From positions 1-18,729 of the forward strand of contig DANA01000076.1 in assembly GCA_002508495.1 (NCBI GenBank): 18,729 nt of DNA, written 5' to 3'. This document shows positions 7,545 through 14,216 of the stretch, piece after piece. A program made the position numbers and the translations under genes. Source of the DNA: Methanoregula sp. UBA276 (GTDB lineage Archaea > Halobacteriota > Methanomicrobia > Methanomicrobiales > Methanospirillaceae). How positions within the stretch are numbered: position 1 is the stretch's first letter; each line of letters opens with the position of its first letter. The notes under the pieces were generated by a model that was given only the letters and a program-made list of their open reading frames with translations, did no database searches and was not told where the DNA came from.

Positions 7545-8456
7545 ATGAACAAAAAAAGCATCGCACTTCTCGCACTCTGCATTGTGGCCGTGGCAATTGT
7601 CGCCGGCTGTATGAGCACGCCGGCTGCGGTATGGGACAAATCGTCTGCTTCCCCCCAGAGCGCCATGTACACCAGTGGTGGCTATGAAGCCGACATGAAC
7701 GTGGGATATACCCGGAGTTCTGCTCCTGCACCGGTGCCCGCGGCCACTCCCCACGATTCCGGATCCGGCCTGGTAGAGACGAAGATCATCAGGACAGCCT
7801 ATGTCACCATCGAAGTCCGGGATGTAGCCGCCTCGGCAGAATCCCTCAAAGCAATGGCTGCGGAAAAGGGCGGGTACCTCTCCTCCACCAATCTCCGGAC
7901 AGGATACAACAACCGGCTCTCGGGAGAAGTTGTCATGCGGATCCCGCAGGCGGAATTCGAGAACACGCTTGCCGGTGTGAAGGCACTGGGCACCCTGAAG
8001 TCTGCATCCACGCAGGGAGAAGACGTGACCGAAGAGTATGTCGATCTCCTTGCCCGGAAGACCTCCTACACCAACCAGCTCGCCCAGTACAATGCTATCA
8101 TGAAACAGAGCACCCGGGTTGAGGATATCATCAAGGTGCAGGAGCAGATCGATCGTGTCCAGACGGAACTCGACCGGCTCGAAGGGCGGCTGAAGTACCT
8201 GAACAGCCGGGTCGATCTTGCCACTATCACCGTCAGCCTCCAGGAACCCGAACCCGTGGGAGGCGAGACCGGCCATAACTTTGTGACGACCATCAACGAG
8301 GGCATTGCCGGATTCCTCGGGATGATTGACACGCTCATCATCCTCTTCTTCACGCTCCTGCCGCTCATCATCCTCGGCGTTATCGGGTATTATGCCCACC
8401 GCTGGTACAAGGCAAAGAATCCGGCAGTTGCGCCAAAGGACGAGAAGAAGGAATAA
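7545..8456 (+). CDS. DUF4349 membrane-anchored lipoprotein
   Basis: Predicted cell-envelope protein of 303 residues. An N-terminal signal helix (residues 4-21) ends in a lipobox, IVAGC, with C22 as the likely lipidated cysteine. A Ser/Pro/Ala-rich linker follows. A DUF4349 domain covers about residues 70-290: a beta-rich first half (ETKIIRTAYVTIEVRD, later GEVVMRIPQAEFENTLAGVK), a coiled coil around 170-220 (VQEQIDRVQTELDRLEGRLK) and a C-terminal transmembrane helix at about 255-280 with a short basic tail. The same frame is open upstream to 6960, but GGAG sits just before the ATG at 7545 and the signal peptide begins there. A TATA-like TTATATTTA lies near 7516. The function of DUF4349 is not known to me. 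It ends three bases from the convergent PH-domain gene. Confidence 0.88.
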   Translation: MNKKSIALLALCIVAVAIVAGCMSTPAAVWDKSSASPQSAMYTSGGYEADMNVGYTRSSAPAPVPAATPHDSGSGLVETKIIRTAYVTIEVRDVAASAESLKAMAAEKGGYLSSTNLRTGYNNRLSGEVVMRIPQAEFENTLAGVKALGTLKSASTQGEDVTEEYVDLLARKTSYTNQLAQYNAIMKQSTRVEDIIKVQEQIDRVQTELDRLEGRLKYLNSRVDLATITVSLQEPEPVGGETGHNFVTTINEGIAGFLGMIDTLIILFFTLLPLIILGVIGYYAHRWYKAKNPAVAPKDEKKE

Positions 8457-8459
8457 AAA

Positions 8460-9086
8460 TTATTTTTTCTGCTGCTCTTCGAGCAGCACGCGGATTTTTT
8501 TAAGCTCGTTTAAGATGAGCATACTTGTACCGGTGGATGCTACCGGTTCTTCCGGTGCCCGTGACTGGGGACCGGTGCCGGTTCCATCCCCGCCGGCACT
8601 GCAGAAGCGCACGGCATTCCGGAGCTGCTCGCGGAGTTCATCGGCATGCTCTATTGCCTCAATCCGGATCTCCGGGACTGCCTGCCCGGAATAACCTGCT
8701 GTCTGGATGGCGATGGTCGAGATCCCAAGCCAGCGCATCACCGGCCCCTGCTTGAGGTCGAGGTTGGTGATCCGGTTATAGGGGACAATGCCGGTTGTCC
8801 TGAACCACACGCCCCGGCGCCAGCGGAGCTCGTCATCGTGGAGCTCGTACGCCATGGTTGCATAATACAGGCGGGTCCAGACAATGAACAGGACCGAGAG
8901 GAGAACAAGACCCCCCAGTATCGCCATGGTTACAACCATATCGGTCTCGGTTGCCATGATCATGGGGAGGAACGCAAAGATGCCGATTAGGATGACAAAT
9001 AAAAAATAATTGATGATGAACCATGGAACAAACGCCGGCGATGGTTTGAACGGGATTTTTTTGGGAAAATGTTCGGTTACGGTCAT
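8460..9086 (-). CDS. Membrane PH-domain protein (YdbS/DUF304-like)
   Basis: Predicted 208-residue membrane protein. Two transmembrane helices (about residues 18-43 and 50-71) are followed by a bacterial-type PH domain at about 75-160 (YYATMAYELHDDELRWRRGV, then GIVPYNRITNLDLKQGPVMR, then ISTIAIQTAGYSGQAVPEIR). This order and the N-R-I-T-N-L motif are typical of the YdbS/DUF304 family, whose members are thought to act at the membrane without a firm biochemical role. A flexible Gly/Pro/Ser-rich stretch and a C-terminal coiled segment (LILNELKKIRVLLEEQQKK) complete the protein. It lies downstream of the zinc-ribbon protein on the same strand, 124 bp away, so co-transcription is possible. No strong ribosome binding site is seen. 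Confidence 0.85.
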   Translation of the reverse strand: MTVTEHFPKKIPFKPSPAFVPWFIINYFLFVILIGIFAFLPMIMATETDMVVTMAILGGLVLLSVLFIVWTRLYYATMAYELHDDELRWRRGVWFRTTGIVPYNRITNLDLKQGPVMRWLGISTIAIQTAGYSGQAVPEIRIEAIEHADELREQLRNAVRFCSAGGDGTGTGPQSRAPEEPVASTGTSMLILNELKKIRVLLEEQQKK

Positions 9087-9210
9087 AATGTGTCGTTACT
9101 AGTATCTCTTGGAGACACGAAAAAACATATCGGAGCCTCCTCTTTTTACCATACCACAAAAAAAGGGAACGGGTTCTTCCCGGGGGGAGCCGGGCCGGCG
9201 GACCGGCACC

Positions 9211-10662
9211 TCAAATGATAATATCTGCCGACAGTCGCACGGATCCGTATGGCTCCGTTGTGCGGTCACTGGTCAGGAGGACGCCGTCCTTGTAGATCTC
9301 GACAAGGAGCTCATGACCGGACTTATCATCCTTGGTGAATTCGGCAATGACCTGCCCTTTTGCATCCTCAACCTCCCAGACGCGATCGCCGGAATTGCCG
9401 GGTACGGTTATCACGGAATCCTGCATTCCATAACTGCCCTTGAAACTGCCAATATAGTTTACATGCACCTGGACACCGGTCGGGGGGATATCGGCGGTCT
9501 TGATCTCAATCGGGACGAACGTGGACGGGTCACTGACCGTTGTTGATGATCCGGAGGTGGTTGGAGCGGGCGTCACATCAGTTGCGGGTTCCCCGGGCCC
9601 GGGTACGAGAGCCCCGCTCGCAAGCATCGGGTAGACAACGAATGCACCGGCTGCAAGGATGACCAGGATGATGACAACCGCCCCAAGCCCAAGCAGGAGT
9701 TTCCGTCCGGGTTTGAACCCGCCACCGGACCGGGGGGGCTTGGGGGACGCGGGCTTTTGGGCCTTTTTGGATGAGAAGATACCGGAGAGCAGGCCCGGCC
9801 TCTTTTCCCGCTTTACCGGCTTTGGTTGCCGTGCCGGTCGTGGTGCCGGTTCAGGTTCATAGTTTTCTTCTTCGTCCCATGCCAGGGGCTGCTGCTGGAC
9901 CGGGGGATCCGGCCGGGTTTTCGGAACCGGGTCGTCCGGGATATTCAGCGTGATCTTTCCAGACGGGCGGGTTGCCGGCACCTGCCGGTCAACGGGGTGG
10001 CGGGGTTGTTCCGGGTACGTTGTTGACGGGGGAGCAGGGGTTATTCCCCGGGGTGGGACAACCGGGGATCCGCACCGGTTGCAGAACGCTGATTCCACCG
10101 GCACTTTGTTGCCGCAGCGCGAACAGAAGAAATGCTGGGCAGGGGCGGGGGCTTCGTATCCCGGGACCGGACCGGAGGACCGGAGTGGAGACGCAGTCAG
10201 CGGTGCAGGGGGTTCCGGTTCAGGATCCTGCTGAGGGGGGGCCGTGACAATGCTGATCCGTGACCGGGCGGCAACGGGAGGTTGGGATGCCGAAATCACC
10301 CGCCTTCCAGGAGTTGCGGGTGCCGCCGGGATATTATCAAGGATGGCCCGTTCCCATGCATCGCGTTCCTTGATCCGGCTGCCTCCTCCCCGCTGCGAGA
10401 ACGTGAGGATCATCTGCCGGACTTCACCGGTCGCAGCCTTTACTGAAAGGGTAAGCGTCTGGTCGCGGATCGCGTTTTCCCCGCTCTCGACTGCAATAAT
10501 GGCAGAAAGAAGGATCTCTTTGGGCGGGAGGTGCCCTTTGGCCGGGTCAGCCAGGATTATCCGTTTGCTGGTGAGGGTGCCCTCAAAGGGTATCGATTTG
10601 ACAGAGATACCGGGGGTTTTCAGAAGCACGTTTTCATCATCGTAAATTTCTGGAACAACCAT
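9211..10662 (-). CDS. Zinc-ribbon membrane protein with a PH-like N-terminal domain
   Basis: Predicted 483-residue protein with a modular layout. Residues 1-110 form a beta-rich domain resembling PH-like domains (LLKTPGISVKSIPFEGTLTS, then KRIILADPAKG, later QTLTLSVKAATGEVRQMILT). A zinc ribbon lies at about 175-200 with CSRCG and CNRCG. Next are a long Pro-rich, low-complexity linker with a basic cluster (KPVKREKRPG) before one transmembrane helix at about 320-345, and then a Thr/Ser/Pro-rich spacer. The outer domain of about 100 residues resembles secreted beta folds (VQVHVNYIGSFKGSYGMQDS). The cytoplasmic part thus carries the PH-like domain and ribbon. A domain order like this is common among uncharacterised methanogen proteins; a specific function cannot be assigned. 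The downstream gene also encodes a PH domain. Confidence 0.75.
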   Translation of the reverse strand: MVVPEIYDDENVLLKTPGISVKSIPFEGTLTSKRIILADPAKGHLPPKEILLSAIIAVESGENAIRDQTLTLSVKAATGEVRQMILTFSQRGGGSRIKERDAWERAILDNIPAAPATPGRRVISASQPPVAARSRISIVTAPPQQDPEPEPPAPLTASPLRSSGPVPGYEAPAPAQHFFCSRCGNKVPVESAFCNRCGSPVVPPRGITPAPPSTTYPEQPRHPVDRQVPATRPSGKITLNIPDDPVPKTRPDPPVQQQPLAWDEEENYEPEPAPRPARQPKPVKREKRPGLLSGIFSSKKAQKPASPKPPRSGGGFKPGRKLLLGLGAVVIILVILAAGAFVVYPMLASGALVPGPGEPATDVTPAPTTSGSSTTVSDPSTFVPIEIKTADIPPTGVQVHVNYIGSFKGSYGMQDSVITVPGNSGDRVWEVEDAKGQVIAEFTKDDKSGHELLVEIYKDGVLLTSDRTTEPYGSVRLSADIII

Positions 10663-10885
10663 GCTACCACAGCATATTTCTTTATCGGTAGTGGTTGATT
10701 TTCAAACGGGAAAAAGATATTTATCCGCTCATATACGTCGGGGACAAGGGGAATTTCCTGCAGGATCGGGCCATGGCGACAAACCGTACCTGCCGTTTTT
10801 TTTTAGATCGGGCATGCTGCCAATCATTCGCTGGATGGCCCGTGACCGGCAACGCAGGGATCGCCAAAAAGACCCCCACCACCAA

Positions 10886-10894
10886 CATATTAAG
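10886..10894 (+). promoter_or_regulatory. TATA box for the lipoprotein gene at 10918
   Basis: CATATTAAG is centred about 28 bases upstream of the ATG at 10918. That is the spacing expected for a leaderless archaeal transcript starting at that ATG and not at the one at 10909. No Shine-Dalgarno sequence precedes either ATG. Confidence 0.45.
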
Positions 10895-10917
10895 CCGGTT
10901 TTGCCATCATGTACGCT

Positions 10918-11541
10918 ATGCAGTACCGTACCGGTGCGCTCGTGCTCCTTGTCCTTGTCCTCGCCTGTATACCGGGATGCACGACCTCAAACCCCGAACC
11001 CGTCGCCACGCCGGAGACAACGGCCCCTCTCCCCGTCCCGACACCTGAAAGCACGCTGGCTGCCGTACCGTCAGCGGATATGGCGCTCCAGGCTGCCGAT
11101 CTCCCGTCCGATTACGTTTTGCGGGAACGCTCGGTCATGACCTCCCCCGAAGTCTCGCAGCTGACCCGCGATCTTGGCTGGAAACAGGGGTATTACGTGA
11201 CGTTCGACCGGACCGGCAGGAGCAGGAGCGACCAGACCCGGGTGCGCCAGGCGGTCAGCATCTTTCCAATCGAGAACATGAACAGGGTCTTTAAACTGGA
11301 GAAGATCGAACTCTCAGAAAGTACCAACCCCTTCTCGTCTCCCAACGAGATCCCCTTCCCCGTTGTCGGGGACCAGAGCGTCGCGTTCCGCATGACCGAT
11401 ACTCCCGAAGAAGGGCAGGTAACCTACACGGTCATCTTCATCAAAAAGAACGTGTTCGAACGGATCACGATGTCCGGCACGAGTACTGACTACGAGCTGC
11501 TCAAAGATATGGTGCAAAAAGCTGCCGCGAAGATCACCTGA
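10918..11541 (+). CDS. Secreted lipoprotein of unknown function
   Basis: Predicted 207-residue envelope protein. A hydrophobic signal segment ends in a lipobox (ACIPGC) with C21 as the likely lipidated residue; a Pro/Thr/Glu-rich spacer follows. The remaining 150 residues form a soluble domain with alternating strands and helices (MALQAADLPSDYVLRERSVM, later VTYTVIFIKKNVFERITMSG). I do not recognise the family; the pattern recalls methanogen lipoproteins that use a PsbP/LpqN-like fold, but this is a guess. The ATG at 10909 is in frame and would add MYA; 10918 is preferred because of the TATA spacing and a cleaner signal peptide. It is followed by the YkgJ-type gene on the same strand. Confidence 0.75.
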   Translation: MQYRTGALVLLVLVLACIPGCTTSNPEPVATPETTAPLPVPTPESTLAAVPSADMALQAADLPSDYVLRERSVMTSPEVSQLTRDLGWKQGYYVTFDRTGRSRSDQTRVRQAVSIFPIENMNRVFKLEKIELSESTNPFSSPNEIPFPVVGDQSVAFRMTDTPEEGQVTYTVIFIKKNVFERITMSGTSTDYELLKDMVQKAAAKIT

Positions 11542-11625
11542 AGCATGCCAATTTTAGCAACAGCGCAAGAATTCTCCCACACCCTTTTTGCCAACGGACG
11601 AAATACCGGAATACGGGAACGTTTC

Positions 11626-12096
11626 ATGGCCTTCACCTGCCGCCAGTGCGGATCGTGCTGCATGTACCTTGGCGATTATATCGTCATCGAACAGCAGACC
11701 GGTGAATTTTCCTTTACGTGTTCGTGCGTCTCCACCGGCACGGAGTTTACTGCCGAAGTGGATGCGGACAAACGGCACCTGTTCTCGGACTTCTCCTTTC
11801 CCGATCGCCACCCGTCGGCATGCCGGTTCCTCCGCCCTGATGGCAACCTTCTGCGCTGCACCATCCACCGCGACAGCCCTGCGCAGTGCAAATTCTACCG
11901 CTGCGTGGTGATGAAGATCTTCGATGGGGAGGGAACCCTCCTCGGAACCGTGCGGGGGACGCTTGATTTGCATTCCGACAATTCAAGACTCCGTTCGCTC
12001 TGGGACGGGATGATGAGACAGCGACCAGCATCCGATGCAGATGCCGAACCGTGGATTGCAGCGGCACTGGCACAGAATGGCTACCGGGTTGAATAA
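11626..12096 (+). CDS. YkgJ-family cysteine-cluster protein
   Basis: Predicted 156-residue cytoplasmic protein of the YkgJ/CxxCxxCC family, thought to bind zinc or an iron-sulfur cluster. The hallmark motif CRQCGSCC (C5, C8, C11, C12) opens the protein. CSC at about 32-34 and a late set in ACRFLRPDGNLLRC, then TIHRDSPAQCKFYRC complete the usual ligands. Frames upstream are open to 11545, but the ATG at 11626 places the hallmark cysteines at the usual N-terminal position. Only a weak GGGAACG lies in front. The biochemical role of the family is unsettled. The stop codon is just 7 bases from the left end of the MITE-like element. Confidence 0.85.
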   Translation: MAFTCRQCGSCCMYLGDYIVIEQQTGEFSFTCSCVSTGTEFTAEVDADKRHLFSDFSFPDRHPSACRFLRPDGNLLRCTIHRDSPAQCKFYRCVVMKIFDGEGTLLGTVRGTLDLHSDNSRLRSLWDGMMRQRPASDADAEPWIAAALAQNGYRVE

Positions 12097-12103
12097 AAAA
12101 AGG

Positions 12104-12346
12104 TGCTCTGTAGAAATCCTCGTTCCGGAAAAATGGTACCCCCCTTACGCCATCCCTGCCCCCAAGGGGGCGGGGGCGCATGCGATGCCTCCGCACAACC
12201 TGTACGGGACACTCCCGACAAAAAATGTTTTCACAAAACAGAAATTGAGGCCGCCGCGGGGCGCCCTTCGGGGCGGCGGCAAGCATCTTAAAGGGGGTAT
12301 GGGGGCATCAGCCCCCATCATCACTTCAAATGATTTCTACAGAGCA
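12104..12346. mobile_element. MITE-like miniature inverted-repeat element, 243 bp
   Basis: The ends are perfect 15-bp inverted repeats, TGCTCTGTAGAAATC at 12104-12118 and its complement at 12332-12346. They are flanked by an 8-bp direct repeat AAAAAAGG (12096-12103 and 12347-12354), which looks like a target-site duplication. Inside there is no plausible gene, but many hairpins: GCCCC-CAAG-GGGGC near 12157, the core stem 12251-12279, and ATGGGGGC-ATCA-GCCCCCAT at 12299-12318. It lies between the convergent stop codons of the YkgJ and cache-lipoprotein genes. The mobilising transposase is unknown and not in this window. The A-rich target makes the exact duplication length a little uncertain. 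Confidence 0.82.
12228..12287 (+). repeat. Hairpin repeat, copy 2 (core of the MITE-like element)
   Basis: This segment shares TTTTCA, AAAACnGAAATTGAGGCCGCC and GCATC blocks with 2920-2988. CCGCCGC (12251-12257) pairs with GCGGCGG (12273-12279) around a loop containing CCC-TTC-GGG. The stem position that differs from copy 1 is changed on both arms, so pairing is kept. Confidence 0.6.
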
Positions 12347-12364
12347 AAAAAAGGAAAAAATGGA

Positions 12365-12943
12365 TCAGTTGCCAGGAACTGCGCTGCCTGCCGGCGTCTC
12401 CACCGGTCCCTGGTAGATCCCTGAACCGAGCCACCACTCGTCGTCAACCTTCATCACGTAGCCGAGTTTTTTCTCAACGCGTTTGTCGTGGAGCGGGTTG
12501 ATGTAGGTGTATTCGACAAAACCGGTCCCGTTGGTTGTCGCATCCATGAGCTCGCGGATGTAGTACTTTCCGTCAGCATCCTTCTCATCGTAACGGCTGA
12601 CGCCGATCTTCTCCGGGTTCACGGGATGGGCAATGGTCGTGCCGGTATAATCATAGGCATAAAGATACAGTTCCCCGCGGACAAACGATCCCTTGGGGTT
12701 GGAGATTTCGGCAAGGGCTTTCTCCTTCCCGTTGGCCTTTGCATAGGCAACTGCCTCCTGCACAAAGGCAACCATCTCTTCCTTCGTCGCACCCGCCGTC
12801 GGGGTAGGCGTCTCCGCCGGTGAAACCACGGTGACCGGGGAAGGGGTGGTCGGCGGGGCTGATACCTGTGTGCAGCCGGCTGTTACAAGAATGAGAACCA
12901 CCAGGATGCAAAAAACTGCCAGTGGGCTGATTTTGAATTTCAT
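12365..12943 (-). CDS. Cache-domain lipoprotein
   Basis: Predicted 192-residue envelope protein. A signal helix ends in lipobox VTAGC with C24 as the lipidated cysteine. A Pro/Thr-rich spacer runs to about residue 50, then a single small cache (sCache_2-like) domain from about 52 to 180: helix KEEMVAFVQEAVAYAKANGK, strands ELYLYAYDYTGTTIAHPVNP and ADGKYYIRELMDA, then GFVEYTYINPLHDKRVEKK and KVDDEWWLGSGIY. Such domains bind small organic ligands outside the cell; without a kinase or chemoreceptor part this would be a stand-alone binding or sensor-accessory lipoprotein. The frame is open upstream to 13075, but the signal peptide starts at 12943 and AGAAGATC precedes it. Poly-A tracts right after the stop (12346-12360) read as T-runs on its strand and may act as terminator. 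Confidence 0.87.
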   Translation of the reverse strand: MKFKISPLAVFCILVVLILVTAGCTQVSAPPTTPSPVTVVSPAETPTPTAGATKEEMVAFVQEAVAYAKANGKEKALAEISNPKGSFVRGELYLYAYDYTGTTIAHPVNPEKIGVSRYDEKDADGKYYIRELMDATTNGTGFVEYTYINPLHDKRVEKKLGYVMKVDDEWWLGSGIYQGPVETPAGSAVPGN

Positions 12944-13734
12944 AGAAGATCTTCTCTTTGAAAAAATAAAAAAGGTCAGGCCGGTGCCGGAAAAAAACGG
13001 TCGTTCTCTCCATTCCGGCATATTCCGGTGCTGAACAGCGCATTGCCTTCCGGATAGCGTAAAACCCCTCCGCACGAGAAATCCGGCGCGTCATTATGGC
13101 AGGCGACGGGTAGGATCCGGCCGTTGGATCGGGAGACGTGATTCTCAATGCAATTCCTGCTGCCGGTTTTTTTACCGCAATTTGTACCGGGTTGCGGGCA
13201 GCTGACAACGCAGGGCACTCTTTCCTGAGCCGGAAAAAATAAAGGGCGTGATGCCGGCTCCAACATTCTTTGGATCATCAACAACGCTTGGGGCAATCCA
13301 GTCCATCCTGAAACTGGTCAATGGAAGATCTGCTGATGCTACATGGTGGATCGAAAATGGCATTTACGGGGTGCAGGTATCCTCATCGTGCCAACAGGAC
13401 TCCCCTTTTTCCCGGCCCCCCGCCGTCGGGGAAAGGAGGTACGGTTACCCACCGGGCGGTACTGGCAGGGATCCGATCCCCCATCCTGCGTTTTTGGCAA
13501 TCCGGGCTCAATTTAAGCCCCGTTTCCCCATTTTCCACGTTTCACCACCGGCCTGTTTCGGGCCTTTTTGCGGGGAGTTATTTTGAATGCTCTGTAAAAA
13601 GCCCGGATTACTCATCCGGCAGTTTTACGCCCGAAAAAACCGGCCTGTTTAGATTTGTACCAGCAGCGAAACGGGAAAAATCCCATATTGCAGTTCAGGA
13701 GGGGATTATGAGAAAAGTGTGGAAAACGGATCTA
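12944..13734. other. 791-bp stretch without a recognisable gene
   Basis: Several open frames exist here (for example 13248-13586 plus, 13321-13785 plus, 13172-13363 minus), but none has a convincing start, ribosome binding site or family signature, and they overlap each other. Structural features include CCCCG-CCGT-CGGGG near 13417-13430, GGGCT...AAGCCC near 13503-13519, and a GGCC-N7-GGCC stem followed by T5 (13550-13569) that could terminate plus-strand transcripts. A sequence resembling the MITE end (TGCTCTGTAAAAAGC) sits at 13588. An unannotated small RNA is possible but not supported. Confidence 0.5.
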
Positions 13735-13807
13735 CGCCCAGGTCGGAATTCGAATCCGAGTCGATTGCGTGACAGGCAATCATGATAGGCCACTACACTA
13801 CCTGGGC
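13735..13807 (-). tRNA. tRNA-Asp (GTC)
   Basis: This 73-nt cloverleaf has acceptor stem GCCCAGG/CCTGGGC, discriminator G, and a TTCGAAT T-loop. The anticodon loop CTGTCAC carries GTC (13771-13773) and is closed by ATTGC/GCAAT. The 3' CCA is not encoded. It lies 19 bp downstream of tRNA-Tyr on the same strand, so they are probably transcribed together. Confidence 0.95.
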
Positions 13808-13826
13808 ACTTGGTTGGTACAGTTAA

Positions 13827-13932
13827 TCCCGCCTCCCAGATTCGAACCGGGGACATCGCGGTAGCCGCGCAGTTACCTTTGACGGTAAACCAATCTACAG
13901 CCGCGCACTCTACCAGGCTGAGTTAAGGCGGG
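13827..13932 (-). tRNA. tRNA-Tyr (GTA) with intron
   Basis: The acceptor stem CCCGCCT/AGGCGGG starts with the C1-G72 pair typical of archaeal tRNA-Tyr and has discriminator A. D stem ACTC/GAGT, anticodon stem CGCGG/CCGCG and T arm CCCGG-TTCGAAT-CTGGG complete the fold. The loop CTGTAG^A holds the GTA anticodon (13896-13898) and is split by a 32-nt intron at 13863-13894 at the canonical position 37/38. The mature tRNA is 74 nt. CCA is not encoded. Confidence 0.93.
13863..13894 (-). other. tRNA-Tyr intron (bulge-helix-bulge)
   Basis: A 32-nt intron sits between positions 37 and 38. The precursor can form the bulge-helix-bulge cut by archaeal tRNA endonuclease: the 4-bp central helix CUGU/GCGG (with G-U pairs) is flanked by 3-nt bulges AGA (cut AG^A) and CUA (cut CU^A), and an inner hairpin forms from GGUU(U)ACC and GGUAACU. 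Confidence 0.85.
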
Positions 13933-14216
13933 GCACTGCCTAATAATGTAGGGATAATTCCGTATTAAACGTATCGTAACACAGCCCGCTTTCCGGGCAA
14001 AATCGCGGATAAACCGCGTTTGCAGGCATTTTTTTTGGCTCCAGCGCAGGTACAGGAAAATTTCGCTCATCCGTCCCAGCCGGAAAAATGATAACCTGCC
14101 GCCGCAGGATACCCCAAATTTCCCTGCATGCAGGTTTTTTCATCTGGACGGATTTTTGTGGTGCAGCGATTGTTTAAATATTCGGCTCCCCAAGTTTAGT
14201 AGTATGGAATCTCGCA
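13933..14216. other. Intergenic region between tRNA-Tyr and leuA
   Basis: On the minus strand, ACGTTTAATACG near 13961-13972 could be the tRNA promoter. On the plus strand, CCTGC-CGCC-GCAGG (14095-14108) and CCTGC-AT-GCAGG (14123-14134) followed by T6 (14135-14140) are hairpin-like, and AACCTGC/GCAGGTT could pair instead. The leuA TATA box lies further downstream at 14173-14180. No gene is seen. Confidence 0.45.
14173..14180 (+). promoter_or_regulatory. TATA box of leuA
   Basis: TTTAAATA is a good archaeal TATA box. A start about 26 to 27 bases downstream falls near 14203, leaving a leader of only about 13 bases before the leuA ATG at 14217. Confidence 0.65.

Noticed and set aside
7503..8399. 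298-codon open frame on the minus strand
   Set aside because: It is antisense to the DUF4349 lipoprotein, which has a signal peptide, ribosome binding site and family pattern.
13248..13586. 112-codon open frame on the plus strand
   Set aside because: No ribosome binding site or promoter was seen and composition becomes random-looking after the first third; overlapping frames exist on both strands.
13708..13785. AGGAGG followed by ATG, a 25-codon frame
   Set aside because: Although the ribosome binding site looks ideal, the frame runs into tRNA-Asp on the opposite strand and encodes nothing recognisable.
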